Program-made: the position numbers and the translations under genes
The notes under the pieces: generated by a model
Database searches by the model: none
Seen by the model: the letters and a program-made list of their open reading frames with translations, nothing else
What the model was told of the DNA's origin: nothing
Shown here: positions 49,003 to 56,554 of the stretch, piece after piece
Layout of the letters: every line of letters starts with the position of its first letter
Numbering within the stretch: the stretch's first letter is position 1
Assembly: GCA_022827345.1 (NCBI GenBank)
Contig: JAJDTB010000039.1
Coordinates: forward strand, 186,001 to 250,000
Length of the DNA stretch: 64,000 bases
From: Gemmatimonadota bacterium
Lineage (GTDB): Bacteria; Gemmatimonadota; Gemmatimonadetes; Longimicrobiales; Gaopeijiaceae
Reading direction: 5' to 3'

Positions 49003-50261
49003 CGGCCTGCCAGGGCGTCGGCGGGGGGGACGCGCACCGCGCGCCACATGGGAAAGAGGGCGGACAGGATGCCGGTGAAGACGAGCGCCACGGCCGCGAC
49101 GAGCGGGCCGTCCCAGGAGTACTCGGCGCTGAGGACCGGCCGCACGGCGGAGCCCACGACGGAGTAGGTGCCGACGAAGCCGCTGAGGTCGACCGGGAAC
49201 TCGTGGAAGTAGACGACGACCGGCACTGCCAGCACCGCCCCCGCGGCGAGGGCCACCAGGCCGAGGAGCAGTCCCTCGTAGACCACGATCCGCCCGATGT
49301 CCCGCGCGGAGGTGCCCACGGCGCGCGCCACCGCGAACTCCCGCCGGCGCTCGAAGGTCGCGAGCAGCATGGTGTTGGCCACCCCGAAGATCGCCATTCC
49401 GAAGATGAGCATGGCGATCATGGCGTTCATCGCGCCCGCCATGCTGATCATGAAGTAGAGCTGTTCGTGAAAGACGGACCAGGGTTCGACCAGCAGCCCC
49501 TCCGAGACCCCCGCCACCGCCGCCGCCACCCCCTCGGCCACCTCGTCCGCCGCATCCGTGTGCTCGACCGCGATCGCGACCTCGTGGATGCGGGCGCGGT
49601 CCATCGCCATCAGGTCCTGCAGCGATCCCAGGTCGAGCAGCGCGTAGCTGTTGTCGAACCCGCCCAGCCCCAGCTGGAAGATCCCCGACACGGTGTAGAG
49701 CTCGTTCCCCGTCGACCCGTCTGCCGCCGACGCCACCAGCACCACCTCTTCACCCGGCCCGATCCCCGTCGTCTCGGCCATCGTCGCGCCGATCGCGATC
49801 TCGCCCGGCCCCGGCATCCGCCCCTCGCGCATCGCCGAACCGAACCGGCTCACCCCCTCCTCGCGGCCGGGATCCATGCCCACCAGCACGGCCCCCACCG
49901 TCTCTTCACCGGAGCTGACCAGGCCGCCGCCGTAGAGCCGCGGCGCCGCGCCCGTCACCCCCTCGACCGACTCCGCCGCCGCGAGCAGCCCCGCTACATC
50001 GAGGCCCTCGCGCCCACCCATCGTGGCGTGGAGACTCTGGTCGGGCCTGTAGTCGTCGGCGTGGATCTGGACCTGCCCCGTGATCACCCGGGTGCCGTTC
50101 GAGACGACCTCCTCGAGCATCCCGTCCATCAGCGCCATCATGAGCACCGCCGCGACGAACCCGAACGACAGCGCCGACGCGGTGATGATCGTGCGGCGCC
50201 GGTTTCGCCACAGGTTGCGCCACGCGATCCGCCACCAGATGTCGTTGTCGCGCCTGGCCAT
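48999..50261 (-). CDS. ABC transporter permease (FtsX/LolE-like)
   Basis: WWRIAWRNLWRNRRRTIITASALSFGFVAAVLMM; ERRREFAVARAVGTSARDIGRIVVYEGLLLG. Confidence 0.92.
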   Translation of the reverse strand: MARRDNDIWWRIAWRNLWRNRRRTIITASALSFGFVAAVLMMALMDGMLEEVVSNGTRVITGQVQIHADDYRPDQSLHATMGGREGLDVAGLLAAAESVEGVTGAAPRLYGGGLVSSGEETVGAVLVGMDPGREEGVSRFGSAMREGRMPGPGEIAIGATMAETTGIGPGEEVVLVASAADGSTGNELYTVSGIFQLGLGGFDNSYALLDLGSLQDLMAMDRARIHEVAIAVEHTDAADEVAEGVAAAVAGVSEGLLVEPWSVFHEQLYFMISMAGAMNAMIAMLIFGMAIFGVANTMLLATFERRREFAVARAVGTSARDIGRIVVYEGLLLGLVALAAGAVLAVPVVVYFHEFPVDLSGFVGTYSVVGSAVRPVLSAEYSWDGPLVAAVALVFTGILSALFPMWRAVRVPPADALAGR

Positions 50262-50270
50262 GGGGATAAG

Positions 50271-51134
50271 CTATCTCCGCGCCCGCAGGTTGCGCAGGCT
50301 GAAGAAGTCCTCATCCAGGCCGACGTCGAACTCGAGCTCCAGGTAGGTCACGACCGTGCGCTCTTCACCGTCGGTCGGTTCCATGACCATGCGCGCCGGC
50401 AGCGTCCTCCCCCCCATGACCGTGAAGTCGGAGAAGTTCATGGTGCGGACGAGCGAGCCGTCTTCGTCGTAGTAGCGGGCCCAGACCGGCATCCGGTCGC
50501 GCTTGCGGATCTGCTGCTCGATCCTGCCCCAGATCACCGGGGCGTCGGGCTTCGGGGTCAGCGTGAACTCCCACACGTCCTCGCCATCGCGCGGGCCTTC
50601 GTGCGAGATCACGATGTCGTAGTCCTCGATCAGGCGGCTCTCCTTCACCAGGTCGTCGTTGGTGAAGTGGGAGCCCATCCACGAGCCGAGCATCATGGAG
50701 GGCGGGACCTTGATGGTGCGGTCGACGTTGGGCAGGTAGTTCCAGACTTCGTTCTCGACCATGAGGGTCGCGGTGCCGGCCTCGCGGGCGGGGCTCTCGA
50801 CGCGCACCAGCGAATGCTCCGTGCCGAGAGACCAGATCCGCATTTCGAGCGAGCGGGACCAGTGCTCGGTGTCGATCTCCATGCGCATGAAGCCCGAGCT
50901 CGATTCGCCCCGCATGAGCCGGTCCACCTCGTCGATGATCTCGAGGACCCGCGGATCGGTCTGCGCGCGGGCCGGGCCGGCCGCCGCCAGCGTGGCAAGC
51001 GCGGCCAGGGTGAAGGCGGACAGCGCCGTTCGGCACCACGCGGGCATCCCCGCAGGCGCACAGCGGGACACCGCGCCGCCGGTCCTTGCTGTGCGCGCCG
51101 ACCGTTCAGCCTGCGCGGATCTCTTCATCTCCAT
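50271..51134 (-). CDS. Outer-membrane lipoprotein-sorting protein (LolA-like/DUF4412-like)
   Basis: Signal peptide; EIIDEVDRLMRGESSSGFMRMEIDTEHWSRSLEMRIWSLGTEHSLVRVESPAREAGTATLMVENEVWNYLPNVDRTIKVPPSMMLGSWMGSHFTNDDLVKES. Confidence 0.88.
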   Translation of the reverse strand: MEMKRSAQAERSARTARTGGAVSRCAPAGMPAWCRTALSAFTLAALATLAAAGPARAQTDPRVLEIIDEVDRLMRGESSSGFMRMEIDTEHWSRSLEMRIWSLGTEHSLVRVESPAREAGTATLMVENEVWNYLPNVDRTIKVPPSMMLGSWMGSHFTNDDLVKESRLIEDYDIVISHEGPRDGEDVWEFTLTPKPDAPVIWGRIEQQIRKRDRMPVWARYYDEDGSLVRTMNFSDFTVMGGRTLPARMVMEPTDGEERTVVTYLELEFDVGLDEDFFSLRNLRARR

Positions 51135-51311
51135 ACCTGTTCGCCTCCTTCGCGGCCCGGGGAGCAACGCCGGGACCCCGATGCGTGCGCCCGGCCCGGT
51201 AAACTGGCCCGAGTCCTTTCGAGAGACTATTCTGCCGTCCTTCCGGCGGCCCCGTCCCCGAGCGGACGGGAACCGCTCCCATACACTCATCTTACTGGAG
51301 ACCGACGCTCC

Positions 51312-51872
51312 GTGGTTACAATCGCCGCGCTGTGGCTCCCCATTCTTCTCTCCGCCGTGGTCGTGTTCGTCGTGAGCGCAGCAGTCTGGATGTTCATGCC
51401 CCACCACAAGCACGACTTCGCGCCGGCGTCGGACCAGGACACGCTGATGGACGCGGTGCGCAGTTGCACGCCGGGACCCGGGATGTACTACTTCCCCTGG
51501 GCGATCGGCGGCGACGAGCGGTCGCCCGAGTACCAGGAACAGGTGCGGGCGGGCCCGGTGGGGATCCTGCGGGTGCGCGATCCCCGGTCGGTCATCAACA
51601 TGGGGCCGGCGATGCTGAAGTCGGTCCTGCTGCACGCCGTGATCGGTGTGTTCGTCGCCTACCTGGCGTCGGTGACGCTCGCCGCCGGCGCTCCCTACCT
51701 GTCCGTCTTCCAGGTGACCGGAACGGCGGCCTTCCTGGCCTACGGCTTCGTCGGCTACCAGGAGGCCATCTGGTTCGGACTCCCGGCGTCGGTCGCCTTC
51801 AAGCACAGCCTCGACGGACTCGCCTACGCACTTCTCACCGCCGGCATCTTCGGCTGGCTCTGGCCCGCATAA
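51312..51872 (+). CDS. Hypothetical membrane protein
   Basis: VVTIAALWLPILLSAVVVFVVSAAVWMFMPHHKHDF...; several TM segments; GTG start. Confidence 0.75.
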   Translation: MVTIAALWLPILLSAVVVFVVSAAVWMFMPHHKHDFAPASDQDTLMDAVRSCTPGPGMYYFPWAIGGDERSPEYQEQVRAGPVGILRVRDPRSVINMGPAMLKSVLLHAVIGVFVAYLASVTLAAGAPYLSVFQVTGTAAFLAYGFVGYQEAIWFGLPASVAFKHSLDGLAYALLTAGIFGWLWPA

Positions 51873-51900
51873 ACCCACTCTCCACCCATACCCAACACCA

Positions 51901-52362
51901 ATGAGCGACACAGTCTACCAATCGAATGTGCGCATCGAGCGCACGCGCGGGCCCCACCGGCTCGCCTACCTTCCCGCCCACGAGGGACCCGTCGAATTCG
52001 GGGTCCATGGGGCGATCGCCGAGCACTACGGGGTCAGTGGCGTGGTCACCGAAACCACCACCACGCTGGACTACGTGATCGCGGCCACCGGCGGCTGACT
52101 CGTCGGCACCTTCGGAGGCGTGCTGGAGGCACGCGGGATCGGCGCGGCGGGCGGAAGGCTGACGGCCGAGGTCGTGGGGAAGGTCGGCAAGGAGGAGGGC
52201 GTTCTCGTCATCCGGCAGATTCACGTGAAGTACCTGCTGAAGGCGGCGGGCGAGGACGAGGCGAAGATCCAGCGGGCCTTCGACCTGCACCCCATGCGAT
52301 GTCCGGTCTACCGGACTCTGCACGAGTGCATCGAGATATCGACCGAACTGGCGACTGTTTGA
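51901..52362 (+). CDS. OsmC-family peroxiredoxin-like protein with in-frame TGA at 52096-52098; probable selenoprotein
   Basis: MSDTVYQSNVRIERTRG...TTTLDYVIAATGG-(TGA)-LVGTFGGVLEARGIGAAGGRLTAEVVGKVG...HPMRCPVYRTLHECIEI in one continuous frame; TGA sits where OsmC proteins carry the first active-site Cys; second CPVY cysteine intact. Confidence 0.78.
52118..52134 (+). promoter_or_regulatory. Candidate bacterial SECIS hairpin
   Basis: gcgtgc-tggag-gcacgc: perfect 6-bp stem, 5-nt loop containing GG, loop starts 26 nt after the TGA. Confidence 0.6.
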
Positions 52363-52520
52363 CTGCGCGCGGGGCGTGCAGGCGGAGGCTGCGCTGAAAT
52401 GGCGGAGCTCGTCCGACGAATGAACCTTTGACAGCGGACCGTTCGTAATGCTCACTTTGTTACCCGTGCGACATTTGCCGAACCGCCACGGGACGGAACC
52501 CAACCGAAGGGATGACGGCC

Positions 52521-52583
52521 ATGGTACAGATCCTCAAGACCATCGCCCGCGCCGTCCTGAGGTGGCTGCTGAAGAAGATCTGA
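52521..52583 (+). CDS. Small ORF encoding a 20-aa cationic amphipathic peptide
   Basis: MVQILKTIARAVLRWLLKKI*, gaagg upstream, TGATG overlap with the following cytochrome start. Confidence 0.45.
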   Translation: MVQILKTIARAVLRWLLKKI

Positions 52584-53833
52584 TGGCGCCCGGGTCGCGG
52601 CGCCTCCTTTCCAAAGTCTCGCCCCAGGCCGGCTCCGGCCCGGCTGTTCGCGCCTTCCTGGCGGCATTCCTCGCTGCCTTCCTCCAGCTGAGCGCCTCGG
52701 CTCCCGCGTCCGCCCAACTCCCCCGCGCCGCCAACGGCGAGGACCTCGCCGACGCCCCCGGCGACGCCATCTACGCCGCGTCCTGCGCCAACTGCCACGG
52801 CCTCGACGGAACCGGCCTCGCCCCGGCCCTCCTCGCCTTCGAGGAAGAGGTCCCCGACTTCACCGACTGCGACTTCGCGGCGCGCGAGCCCGACGGCGAC
52901 TGGATCGCGGTCGCGCACGAGGGCGGCCCGGTCCGCGGCTTCAGCGAAATGATGCCGGCCTTCCGCGGCGCGCTCACCGAAGAGCAGCTCGGCCGCGTGA
53001 TGGGCTACATTCGCACCCTCTGCACCGACGACAACTGGCCGCGCGGCGAACTCAACCTCCCCCGCCCCCTGCTCACCGAGAAGGCCTACCCGGAGGACGA
53101 ATGGGTGGTCGAGGCGGGCCTGGACCTGGAGAGCGGCGGCGGCTTCACGGGCGCGTACGTCTACGAGCAGCGGTTCGGCCCGCGCAGCCAGGTCGAGATC
53201 GTGATTCCCTACGGATGGCTGCCCACCCGGTCCGGCGACCCCCACGACGAGCACGATCACGACCATGACGCCGAGTCGCATGACGACGAAGGGCGGCGGC
53301 TCGGCCTGGGCGACTTCGTGGTCGGACTCAAGCACGCCCTCCACCACAACCTCGAGACGGGCACGATCTTCTCGGTCGGCGGCGAGGTGATCCTGTCCAC
53401 CGGCGACTCCGACACGGGACTGGGCGCCCCCGGCAGCGCCCTTGAAGCGTTCGCCGCCTTCGGCAAGATCCTGCCCCAGGACGGCTTTGTGCAGGCGCAG
53501 ACCGGCCTCGAAACACCGCTCTACACGGACGGCGCCCTTGAGTGGTTCGGCCGCCTCGTGCTGGGAAAGAGCTTCACGGAGGGCCAGTGGGGCCGCACCT
53601 GGACTCCCATGCTCGAGACGCAGGTCAAACGGGAGTTCGAATCGGGGGCCGGCACCCAATTCGATCTGGTTCCGCAGTTCCAGGTGTCGCTGAACACCCG
53701 TCAACACGTGCTGGCCAACTTCGGGCTGCTGGTCCCGGTGGGCGGTGACAGCGGGCACGCCGCACGTCACGTCCGCTTCGTTTCGTACCTGCTGCTCGAT
53801 TGGTTCGACGGCGGGTTTTTCGAGGGGTGGTAA
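52583..53833 (+). CDS. Monoheme cytochrome c domain fused to an outer-membrane beta-barrel-like domain
   Basis: CANCHGLDGTGLAPALLAFEEEVPDFTDCDFAAREPDGDW..., then transporter-like barrel (VEIVIPYGWLP..., FGLLVPVGGDSG) with loop DPHDEHDHDHDAESHDDEG. Confidence 0.8.
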   Translation: MAPGSRRLLSKVSPQAGSGPAVRAFLAAFLAAFLQLSASAPASAQLPRAANGEDLADAPGDAIYAASCANCHGLDGTGLAPALLAFEEEVPDFTDCDFAAREPDGDWIAVAHEGGPVRGFSEMMPAFRGALTEEQLGRVMGYIRTLCTDDNWPRGELNLPRPLLTEKAYPEDEWVVEAGLDLESGGGFTGAYVYEQRFGPRSQVEIVIPYGWLPTRSGDPHDEHDHDHDAESHDDEGRRLGLGDFVVGLKHALHHNLETGTIFSVGGEVILSTGDSDTGLGAPGSALEAFAAFGKILPQDGFVQAQTGLETPLYTDGALEWFGRLVLGKSFTEGQWGRTWTPMLETQVKREFESGAGTQFDLVPQFQVSLNTRQHVLANFGLLVPVGGDSGHAARHVRFVSYLLLDWFDGGFFEGW

Positions 53834-53835
53834 GA

Positions 53836-55533
53836 ATGACGACGCTCCGATTCCGGCTTCGCTCTCTGATGATCGCCTGCCCCATCCTGGGCGCGGTGCT
53901 GATCGCTGCCGGCGCGCCCTCGGCGGTCGCGCCGGACGCGGGCCCGCCCTGGCCGCACGCCCCGGCCGCCCTCGCAGCCCCACCGGACACCACCGATCCC
54001 GCGGACGATTTCCGCACCGCCGACCGCTGCATCGCCTGCCACAAGGACGTCTCGGCCTCCGAAGGCACCGATGTCTCGATCGGCTTCGACTGGCGCGCGT
54101 CCATGATGGCGAACGCCGCGCGCGACCCGTACTTCCACGCGGCGGTGCGGCGCGAGATCATGGACCATCCCGAGGCGGCGGCCGAGATCGAGGCCGAGTG
54201 CTCCCGCTGCCACATGCCGATGGCGACGGTCGCGGCGCTGAGGGACGGGGGGGCCGGCCAGGTCTTCGCCAACCTGCCGATCGGCGACGCCGAAGGCCCC
54301 TACGCCGACCTCGCCGCCGACGGCGTCTCCTGCGCCCTCTGCCACCAGATCCAGCCCGACGGCCTGGGCACCGAAGAGACCTTCACCGCCCGATTTCACG
54401 TTTCAGCTGAAACGCCGCCCGAGGGCCGCCCGGTCTTCGGCCCCTTCGAGCCGGACGAAGGCGGCGTCGGCATCATGCACTCCGCGACCGGCTTCCGCCC
54501 CACGCTCGGGGAGCACGTCACATCGTCGGGGCTCTGCGCGTCGTGCCACACGGTGATCACCCACGCGGTCGGCGGCGGCCCCGCCTTCCCCGAGCAGTCA
54601 CCGTACCTCGAATGGCAGGCGAGCGTCTACGCCGACGGCGCCGAGCGCGAGCACTCCTGCCAGGACTGCCATATGCCCGAGGTCGGCGAGGACGTCCCCG
54701 TCACCCGCGTCCTGGGCCGGGCCCGTCCCGAGGTCTCCCGGCACGTATTCCGCGGCGGCAACTTCTTCATGCTGCGGATGCTGAACCGCTACCGGGAGGA
54801 ACTCGGCGTAATCGCGCTGCCGCAGGAGCTGGAACTCGCGGCCCAGCGCACCGCCGAGCACCTCCGCACGGCCACCGCCACCGTTGAGATCGGCAGCGTC
54901 GGCGTCGGCGGCGGCCGCCTCGAGGCCACCGTGACCGTCCGCAACCAGGCCGGCCACAAGTTCCCGACCGCCTATCCCTCGCGCCGCGCCTGGCTGCGGT
55001 TCGCCGTCACGGACCGGTGGGGCGACCGCGTCTTCGAATCGGGCGCCCTGTCACCCGACGGCCGGGTCGTCGGCGACGATCACGACGCCGACGGCGCGAG
55101 CTACGAGCCGCACCACACCGTCATCACGTCGCCGGACGAGGTGCAGATCTACCAGGCCGTCATGGTCGACGGCGACGGTGCGGTCACCACCGGCCTCATG
55201 TCGGCCCACGGCTGGGTGAAGGACAACCGCATCCTCCCCGACGGCTTCGACCGCGCCACCGCCGACGCCCGCGTCCAGGTCGTCGGCATCGCCGCGGACG
55301 ACTCCAACTTCGCCGCCGGCTCCGACCGGGTGCACTACACCGTCCCGGTGGACCCCCGGGACGCTCCCTTCACCATCGAAGCCGAACTCTGGTTCCAGCC
55401 GATCGGCTACCGGTGGGCGGAGAACCTGGCCGCCTACGACGCCTTCGAGACACGGCGCTTCGTGCGGTACTATCGCGAGATGGCGGGGGGATCGGCGCTG
55501 TTGCTGGCGCGGGCTGGGGCGGAGGGGGGCTGA
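53836..55533 (+). CDS. Multiheme cytochrome c (five CXXCH)
   Basis: CIACH, CSRCH, CALCH, CASCH, CQDCH; C-terminal Ig/carbohydrate-like segment GHKFPTAYPSRRAWLRF. Confidence 0.9.
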   Translation: MTTLRFRLRSLMIACPILGAVLIAAGAPSAVAPDAGPPWPHAPAALAAPPDTTDPADDFRTADRCIACHKDVSASEGTDVSIGFDWRASMMANAARDPYFHAAVRREIMDHPEAAAEIEAECSRCHMPMATVAALRDGGAGQVFANLPIGDAEGPYADLAADGVSCALCHQIQPDGLGTEETFTARFHVSAETPPEGRPVFGPFEPDEGGVGIMHSATGFRPTLGEHVTSSGLCASCHTVITHAVGGGPAFPEQSPYLEWQASVYADGAEREHSCQDCHMPEVGEDVPVTRVLGRARPEVSRHVFRGGNFFMLRMLNRYREELGVIALPQELELAAQRTAEHLRTATATVEIGSVGVGGGRLEATVTVRNQAGHKFPTAYPSRRAWLRFAVTDRWGDRVFESGALSPDGRVVGDDHDADGASYEPHHTVITSPDEVQIYQAVMVDGDGAVTTGLMSAHGWVKDNRILPDGFDRATADARVQVVGIAADDSNFAAGSDRVHYTVPVDPRDAPFTIEAELWFQPIGYRWAENLAAYDAFETRRFVRYYREMAGGSALLLARAGAEGG

Positions 55534-55640
55534 CCGTGCGCGCGAACAGATCCCGCTCCGTGGGGTATGAATTGGTTTGAGGTGGGGTTTGTGCGGGGTG
55601 GATGTAACCGAATCGACCTTGACCGTTCCGGAGTGCTGAA

Positions 55641-56456
55641 ATGTCCAAACTGACGCGACTCCTTCTGGCCGCCGCCCTGCTCGCCCCGGCGCCTCTCTCA
55701 GCCCCGCGGCTGGCCGCGCAGAACTTCAATCCGGAGGACTACATCGGCACGGCCCGTATCGCCGGCCAGGTCGTCGACTTCGAGACGGGGACGCCGCTCA
55801 TGGGCGCCCGCGTGTCGATACCCGGACTGGAGAAGCACGCGGTCACCAACCGGGACGGCCGGTTCGTGTTGGCGGATCTGGCGTTCGGCCGCTACAGCGT
55901 AGCCGTCGAGCAGCTCGGGTTTTCCATCTGGCAGGATGTCCTGGAAGCCACGGGCTCGGGTGCCCCCCACGTTCTGCGCATGGCGCCCGATCCGATCCTG
56001 CTGACGGGACTCGAGGTCTCGGCGGACCGCTTCGAGAAGCGCATCAGGTCCGCGCCCGTGCGCGCAAAGGTCATCGACAGCGAAGCGCTCGCCCAGCACG
56101 ACGGATTCCCGCTCGCGGACCTGCTGACCTACAAGGCGAATCTGTTCCTGAGCCATTGCTCGAAGACGGTCATTATCGGCCCGAAGATGTCGTGCGACGC
56201 CGAATGGCATGAACACGGATACGCGCTGCATCCGTCCAATCCGTACGACGACCGATGCGTGCGCGGCCGCGGCCGCCCCACCGTGTACCTCGACGAGGCG
56301 CCGCTGATCGGCGGACTCGCCCGCCTGGAGGACTATCCTCTGGACCTGCTTTATCGGATCGAGGTCTACGACGGAATCCACATCCGCGCCTACACGCGGC
56401 ACTTCATGAGGCGCACGACGGGCGTGCATCTGGGATCGCTGCCATTCTTCCACTGA
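55641..56456 (+). CDS. Carboxypeptidase-regulatory-like plus plug-like protein lacking a TonB-receptor barrel
   Basis: ARIAGQVVDFETGTPLMGARVSIPGLEKHAVTNRDGRFVLADL...VYLDEAPLIGGLARLEDYPLDLLYRIEVYDGIHIRAYTRHFMRRTTGVHLGSLPFFH. Confidence 0.8.
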   Translation: MSKLTRLLLAAALLAPAPLSAPRLAAQNFNPEDYIGTARIAGQVVDFETGTPLMGARVSIPGLEKHAVTNRDGRFVLADLAFGRYSVAVEQLGFSIWQDVLEATGSGAPHVLRMAPDPILLTGLEVSADRFEKRIRSAPVRAKVIDSEALAQHDGFPLADLLTYKANLFLSHCSKTVIIGPKMSCDAEWHEHGYALHPSNPYDDRCVRGRGRPTVYLDEAPLIGGLARLEDYPLDLLYRIEVYDGIHIRAYTRHFMRRTTGVHLGSLPFFH

Positions 56457-56505
56457 GGCGACACCGGCCTCGACGCACCCAGGCGTTTCGGCACAACTCA
56501 CGAGA

Positions 56506-56548
56506 AATGTAATGTTTACATTACATTATGTAATGTTGTCTTTACATT
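56506..56548. repeat. Nested inverted repeats of AATGTAATGT/ACATTACATT
   Basis: AATGTAATGT-TT-ACATTACATT followed by ATGTAATGT and TTTACATT, seen directly. Confidence 0.8.
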
Positions 56549-56554
56549 CCGGCG

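Noticed and set aside
49203-51872. 889-aa plus-strand ORF
   Set aside because: Mostly antisense to the ABC permease and lipoprotein-sorting genes; only the last part (51312-51872) looks like a real membrane protein.
52460-53983. 507-aa minus-strand ORF
   Set aside because: Antisense to the cytochrome/barrel fusion with intact CXXCH and signal peptide; no protein-like motifs.
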